64,000 nt of DNA. It comes from Flavobacteriales bacterium (GTDB lineage Bacteria > Bacteroidota > Bacteroidia > Flavobacteriales_F > PHOS-HE28). The first letter of the stretch is position 1. Each line of letters starts with the position of its first letter. Of this stretch, positions 34,497 to 43,100 are shown piece after piece. Where the stretch lies: positions 62,001 to 126,000 of the forward strand of contig JADKCV010000003.1 in NCBI GenBank assembly GCA_016718655.1. The letters are read 5' to 3'. Below the pieces are notes generated by a model. It was not told where the DNA came from. It worked only from the letters and a program-made list of their open reading frames with translations, and did not search any database. A program made the translations under genes and the position numbers.

Positions 34497-37400
34497 ATGG
34501 ACAAGCGTTTTACGCAGTATGATGAACTCGACCTGCCCAAGGTCGCCGAAGGAGTGCTGAAGCAATGGGAAGCTGAGGACACGTTCGGCCAAAGCCTGGA
34601 GTTGCGCAAGAACGCGCCGCCCTTCGTGTTCTACGAGGGTCCGCCCAGCGCCAATGGGCTGCCTGGCATCCACCACGTGATGGCACGCACCATCAAGGAC
34701 ATCTTCTGCCGCTACCAAACACAGAAGGGGCATCGCGTGGACCGCAAGGCCGGCTGGGACACCCACGGGCTGCCCATCGAGCTCGGTGTGGAGAAGGAGC
34801 TCGGCATCACCAAGGAGGACATCGGCAAGACCATCAGCATCGAGGAGTATAACGCCGCGTGCAAGAAGGCCGTGATGCGCTACACCGATGTGTGGAACGA
34901 CCTCACCAAGCGCATCGGCTTCTGGCTGGACCTGGAGAAGCCCTACGTGACCTACCACAGCAAGTACATCGAGAGTGTGTGGCACCTGTTGAAGCAGTTG
35001 TACGACCAGGACCTGCTGTACAAGGGCTACACCATCCAGCCTTACAGCCCTGCGGCGGGCACGGGCCTTTCGAGCCACGAGCTGAACCAGCCCGGCACCT
35101 ACAAGCCGGTGAAGGACACCAGCGTGGTGGCGCAGTTCAAGGTGATGCGGGATGCGAACAGCGAGTGGTTGTTCAAGGACGCGTTCGGTGAGGTCTTCAT
35201 CCTCGCTTGGACCACCACACCGTGGACCCTGCCGAGCAACTGCGCGCTCACCGTGGGCCCCAAGTTGGACTATGTGCGCGTGAAGACCTTCAACCCTTAC
35301 ACGCATGCACCGCAGACCGTGGTGCTGGCCAAGGCGCGATTGAACGCTTACTTCAAGGAGGACCACAAGGACGCTTCGTTCGAGGACTACAAGAAGGACG
35401 GTAAGAACATCCCCTGGAGCATCGACGGTGAGTGCTACGGCCACCAGCTCGAAGGCATCCGCTACGAACAGCTCCTCCCCTACGCCACACCCGAAGGCGG
35501 TGATGCGTTCAAGGTGATCGGCGGAGACTTCGTGACCACGGAGGACGGTACGGGTGTGGTACACACGGCGCCCAGCTTCGGTGCGGATGACCAACGCGTG
35601 GCGCGCCAACACAACATCGGTTCGCTCACCTTGGTGGACCTGCGCGGCCGCTTCAAACCCGAAGTGACCGACTTCGCGGGCGAGTACGTGAAGGCCGAAT
35701 ACCTCAGCGCGGAAGAGCAGGCCGCCGAAGCGAAGAAGCAGGGGCGCGACAAGTACCTCAGCGTGGACGAGCGCATCGCCATCAAGCTGAAGACCGAGGG
35801 CCGCGCCTTCAAGGTGGAGAAGTACGAGCACAACTACCCGCACTGCTGGCGCACCGACAAGCCCGTGCTCTACTACCCGCTCGACAGTTGGTTCGTGCGC
35901 GTGACCGCGAAGAAGGACCGCTTGATCGCGCTCAACAAGACCATCACCTGGAAGCCCGAGAGCACCGGCACCGGCCGCTTCGGCAACTGGCTGGAGAACC
36001 TGCAGGATTGGAACCTCTCGCGTTCGCGCTACTGGGGCATCCCGCTGCCCATCTGGCGCACGGCCGACCGGGATGAGGAATTGTGCATCGGTTCGTTGAA
36101 GCAGCTGAAGGAGGAGATCGCGCGCGCCGTGAAGGCCGGTGTGATGACGAGCGATCCCTACGCGGCGTTCGATGCGGCGGACATGAGCGATGCCAACTAC
36201 GACCGCATCGACATCCACCGTCCTTACGTGGATCACATCGTGCTGGTGAGCCCGAGCGGCAAGCCCATGCACCGCGAGACCGACCTCATCGACGTGTGGT
36301 TCGACAGCGGCGCCATGCCTTACGCGCAGTGGCATTACCCCTTCGAGAACGAAGCCACCTTCAAGGAGAAGTTCCCCGCGGCCTTCATCGCCGAAGGCGT
36401 GGATCAAACGCGCGGCTGGTTCTACACGCTGCACGCCATCGCCACGCTCACGCAGGATTCCGTGGCCTACAAGACCGTGGTGAGCAACGGCCTGGTGCTC
36501 GACAAGGTGGGCCAGAAGATGAGCAAGCGCCTGGGCAACGCGGTGGATCCGTTCAAGACACTGGACCAGTACGGCGCCGATGCCGTGCGCTGGTACATGA
36601 TCAGCAACGCCTCGCCCTGGGACAACCTGAAGTTCGATGCCGAGGGCATCACCGAGGTGCAGCGCAAGTTCTTCCGCGCGCTCTTCAACACCTACAACTT
36701 CTTCGCGCTCTATGCCAACATCGACGGCTACGACGGGAAGGGCGAATCGGCACTCACGGAAAGCGACCGCTGGATCCTCTCGCGCCTCAACAGCGTGATG
36801 AAGCTCGCTGATGCGAACTACGCCGACTATGAGCCGACCATCGCCGCACGCGCCATCCAGGACTTCGTGGTGGAGGACCTCAGCAACTGGTATGTCCGCC
36901 TCAATCGTCGTCGCTTCTGGAAGGGCGAGTTGGGTGCTGACAAGAACGCGGCGTTCCAAACACTGCAACGCTGCCTGGAAGTGATCGCCATGATCAGTGC
37001 GCCGATCGCGCCCTTCTTCAGCGATCGGTTGTACCGCGACCTCACCGGCACGAGCGTTCACCTGAGCGATTGGCCGAAGCACGATGAGCGCGCCATCGAC
37101 CTGGAGCTGGAGCAGCGCACCGCGCTCGCGCAGAAGCTCACCTCGCTGGTGCTGAGCATCCGCAAGAAGGAGGGCCACCGCGTGCGTCAGCCCTTGCAGA
37201 AGATGCTGGTGCCCGTGACCGATGCCACCATGCGCACACGCTTGGAGGCCATCCGCGACCTGGTGTTGAGCGAAGTGAACGTGAAGGAACTCGTGATCCT
37301 CGACGCCAGCGAGAGCAAGCTCACCAAGAAGATCAAGCCCATCTTTCCGAAGCTGGGCGCACGGTTGGGCAAGCTGATGAAGAGCGTGGCCGCTGCCGTG

Positions 37401-37880
37401 AGCGCGTTCGACCAAACGCAGATCGCCGAGCTCGAATCCAACGGCCGCATGCAACTGCACGTGGACGGCCAGGACGTGGAGTTGTTGCGCGACGATGTGG
37501 AGATCACCGCGGACACGGTGCCCGGGCTGAGCGTGGCCAGTGATGGCGCATTGACCGTGGCCTTGGACATCACGCTAAGCGAGGAGTTGCTGCAGGAGGG
37601 CATCGCCCGCGAGCTGGTCAGCCGCATCCAAACGCTGCGCAAGGAGACCGGCCTGGAGATCACGGACCGCATCGACCTGCACATCCAACGCAACGGCGAT
37701 ACCCGCTTCGAGCAGGCGGTGCGCGCCCATGCGCCGCACATCCTGGCCGAGACGCTGGCGGTGACCACTGAAGCCCAGGTGCTTGTGGACGACCTGCCCG
37801 CCGGGGATGCCGGTGTGCACCAGGTGGAGCTGGATGAGACCCTGCGTTGCGCCCTGTCCCTTGTCCGGTCCGTGAATTGA
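34497..37880 (+). CDS. ileS: Isoleucyl-tRNA synthetase
   Basis: IleRS charges tRNA-Ile with isoleucine in the cytoplasm. The protein has 1127 residues, in the range of the longer class with eukaryote-like features. The HIGH-type motif lies in PPSANGLPGIHHVMA and the KMSKR motif is at about 674-678. The editing domain (about 200-400) contains TTPWTLPSNCAL and GTGVVHTAPSFGADD. A long C-terminal anticodon domain follows. An in-frame GTG precedes the ATG by one codon; ATG is preferred. A DksA-like gene follows after 49 bp with its own promoter. Confidence 0.97.
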   Translation: MDKRFTQYDELDLPKVAEGVLKQWEAEDTFGQSLELRKNAPPFVFYEGPPSANGLPGIHHVMARTIKDIFCRYQTQKGHRVDRKAGWDTHGLPIELGVEKELGITKEDIGKTISIEEYNAACKKAVMRYTDVWNDLTKRIGFWLDLEKPYVTYHSKYIESVWHLLKQLYDQDLLYKGYTIQPYSPAAGTGLSSHELNQPGTYKPVKDTSVVAQFKVMRDANSEWLFKDAFGEVFILAWTTTPWTLPSNCALTVGPKLDYVRVKTFNPYTHAPQTVVLAKARLNAYFKEDHKDASFEDYKKDGKNIPWSIDGECYGHQLEGIRYEQLLPYATPEGGDAFKVIGGDFVTTEDGTGVVHTAPSFGADDQRVARQHNIGSLTLVDLRGRFKPEVTDFAGEYVKAEYLSAEEQAAEAKKQGRDKYLSVDERIAIKLKTEGRAFKVEKYEHNYPHCWRTDKPVLYYPLDSWFVRVTAKKDRLIALNKTITWKPESTGTGRFGNWLENLQDWNLSRSRYWGIPLPIWRTADRDEELCIGSLKQLKEEIARAVKAGVMTSDPYAAFDAADMSDANYDRIDIHRPYVDHIVLVSPSGKPMHRETDLIDVWFDSGAMPYAQWHYPFENEATFKEKFPAAFIAEGVDQTRGWFYTLHAIATLTQDSVAYKTVVSNGLVLDKVGQKMSKRLGNAVDPFKTLDQYGADAVRWYMISNASPWDNLKFDAEGITEVQRKFFRALFNTYNFFALYANIDGYDGKGESALTESDRWILSRLNSVMKLADANYADYEPTIAARAIQDFVVEDLSNWYVRLNRRRFWKGELGADKNAAFQTLQRCLEVIAMISAPIAPFFSDRLYRDLTGTSVHLSDWPKHDERAIDLELEQRTALAQKLTSLVLSIRKKEGHRVRQPLQKMLVPVTDATMRTRLEAIRDLVLSEVNVKELVILDASESKLTKKIKPIFPKLGARLGKLMKSVAAAVSAFDQTQIAELESNGRMQLHVDGQDVELLRDDVEITADTVPGLSVASDGALTVALDITLSEELLQEGIARELVSRIQTLRKETGLEITDRIDLHIQRNGDTRFEQAVRAHAPHILAETLAVTTEAQVLVDDLPAGDAGVHQVELDETLRCALSLVRSVN

Positions 37881-37902
37881 CGCGGGGAAGCGCCTATATT
37901 TG
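37877..37902 (+). promoter_or_regulatory. Promoter of the histone-like DksA gene
   Basis: TATATTTG at 37895-37902 fits TAnnTTTG, with TTG at 37877-37879 15 bp upstream, overlapping the ileS stop codon. The start codon is 27 bp downstream. The same TTG-to-box spacing is seen at nuoA. Confidence 0.6.
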
Positions 37903-37929
37903 CGGATCTTTCAGTAAGCCCCGGACGCC

Positions 37930-39021
37930 ATGGCCAAGAAACCCGCACCCAAAAAGGCCGCAAAGCCTGTGAAGACGTCATCGTCACGCAGCTCTACCAA
38001 GGCCAAGCCCGCACCCAAGAAAGTGGTGAAGGCAGCGGCCAAGAAACCCGCCAAACCCGCCGCGAAGGCCAAGGCTCCTGCCAAGGCCAAGCCCGTAGCG
38101 AAGAAAGCGGCTGCCAAGGCGCCAGCGAAGAAGGTGGCCAAGGCCGCGGTGAAGAAGGCCGCTCCCAAGAAAGCCGTGGCCAAGAAAGTGACCAAACCGG
38201 TCGCCAAAGCCAAGGCTCCCGCCAAGAAGGTGAGCGCCAAGACCGCGGTGAAGAAGGCCGCGCCCAAGAAGGCCGTGGCCAAGAAGGTGGCGAAGCCGGC
38301 ACCCAAGGCACCTGCCAAGAAGGTGGCCGCCAAGGCACCCGCACCGAAGAAGCCCGTGGCCAAGGCACCCGCCAAGGTCGTGGCGAATGTGGTACCCGCC
38401 AAACCCGCACCCAAACCTGCACCGGTGAAGGCCGAGATCAAGCCGACACCCAAACCCGTAGTTCCAGCACCTAAAGCCGAGAAACCGGCACCTGCACCGA
38501 AACCTGTGAAGAAGGACGTGAAGAAGACGGATAAGGAGCCCACCAAGCCCGCCGCCAAACAGCCCCTGGTCACCCAAGTGGTGGCCCCCAACCGACCCAT
38601 GTCCGCGCCGGTGGTGAAGAAACACGTGAGCACCCTGGAGAGCGCCGACAAGCTCCGCTACTCCGACGATGAGCTCGCCGAGTTCAAGGACCTCATCATG
38701 CGCAAGCTGGACGAGGCCCGCAAGGACTACGACCTGCTGAAGCAGACCCTGGCCAACAACGACAACAACGGCACGGACGACACCAGCCCCTCCTTCAAGA
38801 TGATCGAGGACGGCAGTGAGACCCTCAGCCGCGAGGAGACCGCCCAGTTGGCCAGCCGTCAGGAGAAGTTCATCAAGCACCTGGAGGACGCATTGCTGCG
38901 CATCCGGAACAAGACCTACGGCATCTGCCGCGTCACCGGTCGCCTGATCAGCAAGGAGCGCCTGCGTCTGGTGCCCCACGCCACCCTGAGCATCGAGGCC
39001 AAGCAGCAGATGAACGGCTGA
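37930..39021 (+). CDS. TraR/DksA-like protein with histone H1-like N-terminal tail
   Basis: A 363-residue protein in two parts. Residues 1 to about 200 are almost only Lys, Ala, Pro and Val in H1-like repeats (AKKPA, KKAAPKKAVAKK), a likely DNA- or RNA-binding tail. From about 235 a DksA-type coiled coil begins (RYSDDELAEFKDLIMRKLDE) and ends in the domain GICRVTGRLISKERLRLVPH. The usual four-cysteine zinc finger is reduced to one Cys, as is common for Bacteroidota members of this family. DksA-type proteins bind RNA polymerase in the secondary channel. It lies between ileS and lspA with its own promoter. A nucleoid-associated or transcription role is inferred. Confidence 0.85.
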   Translation: MAKKPAPKKAAKPVKTSSSRSSTKAKPAPKKVVKAAAKKPAKPAAKAKAPAKAKPVAKKAAAKAPAKKVAKAAVKKAAPKKAVAKKVTKPVAKAKAPAKKVSAKTAVKKAAPKKAVAKKVAKPAPKAPAKKVAAKAPAPKKPVAKAPAKVVANVVPAKPAPKPAPVKAEIKPTPKPVVPAPKAEKPAPAPKPVKKDVKKTDKEPTKPAAKQPLVTQVVAPNRPMSAPVVKKHVSTLESADKLRYSDDELAEFKDLIMRKLDEARKDYDLLKQTLANNDNNGTDDTSPSFKMIEDGSETLSREETAQLASRQEKFIKHLEDALLRIRNKTYGICRVTGRLISKERLRLVPHATLSIEAKQQMNG

Positions 39022-39049
39022 TCCGTTCACGCCCCAAGACCACCCGGCC

Positions 39050-39694
39050 TTGAAGCGCGCTGCCGCCCTCATCCTGCTCGTACTGTTCGCCGACCAGGCC
39101 CTCAAGGTCTGGGTGAAGCTGACCTTCTTCTACGACTCGGCCATCCCGCTGTTCGGTGAGTGGGCCTACCTGCACTTCATCGAGAACCGGGGCATGGCCT
39201 TCGGCATGGAGTTCGGCGGGGAATGGGGCAAGCTGGCCCTCTCCCTCTTCCGCATCGTGGCCGTGGCCGGCATCGGTTACGCCCTGGTACGTATGATCCG
39301 CAGCGGCACCCGCGGCATCCAGGTCACCAGCGTGGCCTTGATCTTCGCCGGGGCACTGGGCAACATCATCGACAGCACCTTCTACGGCCTGCTCTTCAGC
39401 GCCAGCACCCCCTTCCAACTGGCGGAGCTGCTGCCTGCTGAGGGTGGTTATGCCCCGCTGCTGCACGGCGCTGTGGTGGACATGTTCTACTTCCCGTTGT
39501 GGGAGGGGCGCCTGCCCGAGTGGCTGCCGCTCTGGGGCGGTGAGCACTTCCTCTTCTTCCGCCCGGTGTTCAACATCGCCGACGCCGCCATCACCATCGG
39601 TGTGGCGCTGTTCATCCTGGTGCAGCGGCCGGAGAAAGCCACAGTGACAGCGGAGGCTGCTCCTGCGGTGGAGGGTGCTGAGGCGAAGGGGTAG
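39050..39694 (+). CDS. lspA: Lipoprotein signal peptidase (signal peptidase II)
   Basis: LspA cleaves the signal peptide of prolipoproteins in the inner membrane. The TTG at 39050 is taken as start (MKRAAALILLVLFADQALKVW), since no nearby ATG is in frame. Four membrane segments are visible. The active-site aspartates sit in GALGNIIDS and FNIADAAITIG, and IENRGMAFGMEF is the conserved loop. At 214 residues it is longer than the usual 150-170; the extra length is a loop at about 125-165 plus an Ala/Glu-rich tail, as seen in other Bacteroidota. It begins 28 bp after the DksA-like gene. Confidence 0.92.
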   Translation: MKRAAALILLVLFADQALKVWVKLTFFYDSAIPLFGEWAYLHFIENRGMAFGMEFGGEWGKLALSLFRIVAVAGIGYALVRMIRSGTRGIQVTSVALIFAGALGNIIDSTFYGLLFSASTPFQLAELLPAEGGYAPLLHGAVVDMFYFPLWEGRLPEWLPLWGGEHFLFFRPVFNIADAAITIGVALFILVQRPEKATVTAEAAPAVEGAEAKG

Positions 39695-40127
39695 GGGCGC
39701 TCAGCGATCGGATCCGTTTCCGGTGCGGCCAGCGGCCGCGGATGATCGGGAGGTGTTCAAAAGGGGTGACCTTACGCCCAACGCACCTTCTTCACCCTCC
39801 TCCACGATATCCCGAAAATTTCGATAACTGACTACCAACACCCGGTGTTCGTGGTTTGTGAATTACGCGTGGTCTCTTCGCGGATGAAGTGGAACGCGGC
39901 TTTCACCGTCTCAAACCAGCGTCCAGCAAGGCCTTCAGAGCAGGACCCGTGTAAAAACACGGGTAGGCGATACGTGTAATCACACGGGTAGGTACCCGTG
40001 TAATTACACGGGATCGTGAAGCAACCTAAGCGTCTAGTATTGCGGAGGACGGTCGGACCCCACAGCCATGTGCGCAAGGGAATGACCCTACCCTTGGTCA
40101 AGTTCCATCACAAGACAACGCAGGATC
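39695..40127 (+). other. 433-bp intergenic region, no gene
   Basis: No credible coding frame. It contains an AACACC-C-GGTGTT palindrome (39837-39849), a CGAAAATTTCG element near 39813-39823 and the three tandem palindromes listed separately. The region is less GC-rich than its flanks and leads into the T9SS surface-protein cluster. Confidence 0.6.
39946..40012. repeat. Three tandem 18-bp palindromes
   Basis: Copy 1 (39946-39963) is CCCGTGTAAAAACACGGG, copy 2 (39971-39988) is TACGTGTAATCACACGGG and copy 3 (39995-40012) is the perfect palindrome CCCGTGTAATTACACGGG. They are separated by 7 and 6 bp (TAGGCGA, TAGGTA), giving 25- and 24-bp periods. They could be a multi-site operator for a dimeric regulator or a string of RNA hairpins. 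They end 115 bp before the 1530-residue surface protein. Spacers are too short for a CRISPR array. Confidence 0.8.
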
Positions 40128-43100
40128 ATGAAAAGCAACTCCAACATCAAAGCCATTGCCACAGCCCTACTGACGGTTCCTCACCTCGTGGCGGTGATAG
40201 ACACTGGGACCGGTGCGACGATCCAGCTCCCAGCTGCCCACGCCCAGACCGCAGGCATGATCGTGGATTGGGATCATCACGATGCGCCGGGATTCCGGTC
40301 GAGTGGGGTTGATTACATCTGGAATGGAACGTCCTTCGATCCGGTGGTATCAGCAGGTTCCCCTACCGCATCACCGGAAGACCAAGGAGGAGATTGGTAT
40401 TATGACATCACCGAGGTAAAGGATGATGATGGAAACCCGATCGGTTCGGTGGCGGTGGGGTACGTTGGTTGGAGTAATTGGGGATATACCAACGGGACTT
40501 GTCTCAGTATACCGAATGGTGACGATAGTCGACCCACTTTTCTGACCCGAGAAGGACGTCACAGAGGTGGGATCAGGCAAGGGGTGGCGTACTACAACAC
40601 CTCCGGACAGCTTCAATGGTTTAGAGCCTATCACGCAGGTATCCTTCACAGCGTGATCCAAGACTCCCAAGGCGCCTTGGTTGTTGCGGGCTGGGCATTC
40701 GGAACAGTATCCAATGCCTTCGCTGATATGGCGAACGCTCCTCCCCTCTACTACAATCCCACAGCTGCTTTGACAGAAGCCTTATCGTGCGGTGAAGCAA
40801 CTACTTCTGAGCGTAAAATGATGTTGATGAAACTCGACCTGGAGGGTGACATTGACTGGAATCATTTTTACAGCAACAACGATGATCCGGTGGCCGCGTT
40901 GACCGAGTTATCCTACGGCTGGAGCGTGGTAGAAACGGACCGGAATGGCGTGAAAGGCTATCGTATCGTTGGGACTCAAAGAGAGCTAGTGAACGTGGAC
41001 GGGGTCGCTGAATTGCGCGTGCGCCCCTTTATCGTTCAAACCAGCGTAGCTGGGATAATGGAGTGGAAAAAAAGATGGGCAGAAGAACTCGGCTATTGGC
41101 AGGATTCTGACCCTAACATGGCAGCACTTGCGATCGTACGCAAACAAGATCCTGGTACTGGAGCCCAGCACTTTCTCATCACCGGCAACAGGGGACTGGC
41201 TAGTGGAAGCTCTCCCTATCTGGCCTATTTCGTAGAACCCAACTCAAGCACTGGTTTCGTACCTCCCGCTTGGGTTGTTGATGGAACGGTCAATAGCATA
41301 CAATTCCCAGAACTCATTGCGGGAAGGACCCATACCCCCACAGATGCGTGTTTCGTGCAACGTAATGGTGAAACAGCGGTCGTTTGGCCGCTCATTGCGA
41401 ATCAGACAGGCGGAAACAAGTTTGCCGAAGGTCGCGTCTATGCGATCCAAGTGGACGATCCAGCAACCACTGTTGCTTCCGTCGATCTGGGTGAGCTGCA
41501 CGCCTTTGACCTTTACATGGGAATTACCCCAATGAGCAACGGCAATGTCGCTGTGGTCACCACCAAATGGCCGGAAGGTTTCTCTGTCAACGGAGACCCC
41601 TACGGTTGGAATGATATGCCACAGGATGTCCGTGACTGCTTGGAGAGGTACACATCCTATGACGGAGAAGGAGCAGCTCCTGTGATCAACTGGACCATAG
41701 CGAATCCAGGTGGCCCTGGCTTAGTCTACCGCTTCTACGGCACCCAGAGCTACGCCGCCGAACTCGATGTGGACGACCTTTCCATCGTGTGGGACCACCA
41801 GTGGATCCACGACGGCGGATATGAGGACCTGACCGGGTATGATGAGCCGACCGATTGTTACCAAGGCAATCCGCGCCGCCGCCAATGCAACTTCAAGGTG
41901 GTGCAGGCCAGCGATGGCGGACTGCTGGTGTGCGGCAATACCGGCCACAACTTCGACGATGCCTACATCGCCAAGCTGATGCCCTGCGAGCTGCTCTTCC
42001 CCACCGCCGATCTGGAGCTGGACGAGAACGGCCAGTTCGTGCTGGCGGGAAGTACCACGTGGACCACCGACCGGAACGTGATCGGCACCGTGGTCGTGCC
42101 CGATGGGGTGACCCTGACCATCGATGGTGCCACCATCGGTTTTGCGGTGAGCACACCGGAACAGATCACGAACATCACCGTACTGAGTGGGGGTACCTTG
42201 CAGCTGCTCAACGGCGCGCACCTCACCACCTGGCAGGGCTGCCCCGCTCCCAACCCCGGCCTATGGGATGGCGTGAAGGTCTTTGGGCACTATGGGGAGA
42301 GCACCTTTGACCAAGGGCAGGAGATCCTGCTCCCCCAAGGCCTGGTGATCATGCGCGACGAGGCCACCATCAGCAACGCCAAGGTGGGCATTCTGGCGGG
42401 CAATGCTCCGCTGGCCAACCCCGAGCAGCAGAACAACCAATGGGCGGGCTGGCTGGACCTGAAGGACGCCATCTTCCGCAACAACCGCTACGGGGTGGTG
42501 GCCCACCGCGCCGGTCCCATCGGCTTCTTACCCCAGCGCGGCGATAAGCTCTTCAACGGACCCGGCACCCGCTTCGAGAACTGCACCTTCGAGACCACCG
42601 CCGACCTGCTGGACGCCGGCAGCTACCCGGTCGCACACGTGGCCCTGAGCCGCCGCAAGGATGCCGTCTTCCTGGGCTGCACCTTCGCCAACGACCGCAC
42701 GGACATCCCCAGCCTCACCAGCCTGCAACTGGGGCACGGCATCAAGGCCTTCAACAGCTACTACACCGTGCGGCAGAGCAGCGTGTTCCGCAACCTGGAC
42801 CACGGCATCCGCGCCACCAGCACCCACAGCAACCTGATCAGCGATGTGCGCGACAGCCAGTTCCAGAACAACGTCTGCGGCATCTACATCAGCGGCGAGG
42901 CCGGACTCACCATCCGCAACAATACGTTCGCCCTGGGGAAATGGTGGGGAATACCCCTGACCAATCCGGATGAAGAATTCTGGGGCGATAACCACCGCGG
43001 CATCTTCACCACCAGCAGCACGGGCCTGAACATCCGGGACAACAGCCTGACCCGCTCAACAGAGAGCCCTGCCGAACCGCTCTTGGAAGGCATCGTGGTG

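Noticed and set aside
34203..37460. A 1085-codon open frame antisense to ileS
   Set aside because: It is the shadow of a GC-rich gene: His/Ala/Leu/Val-rich, no motifs, and it lies fully opposite a clear ileS. Similar long antisense frames opposite fabH, accC, nuoL, lpxD and 55600-59007 were dropped for the same reason.
37911..38651. Antisense frame rich in Ala, Gly, Phe and Thr opposite the lysine-rich tail
   Set aside because: It is produced by the repeated AAG/GCC codons of the histone-like tail read backwards and has no independent support.
39946..40012. CRISPR array
   Set aside because: Repeats are palindromic and only three, spacers are 6-7 bp, and no cas genes are present.
39832..40101. 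Minus-strand 89-codon frame over the palindromes
   Set aside because: It is made of palindrome readings (PCNYTG, PCDYTY) and has no start context or family match.
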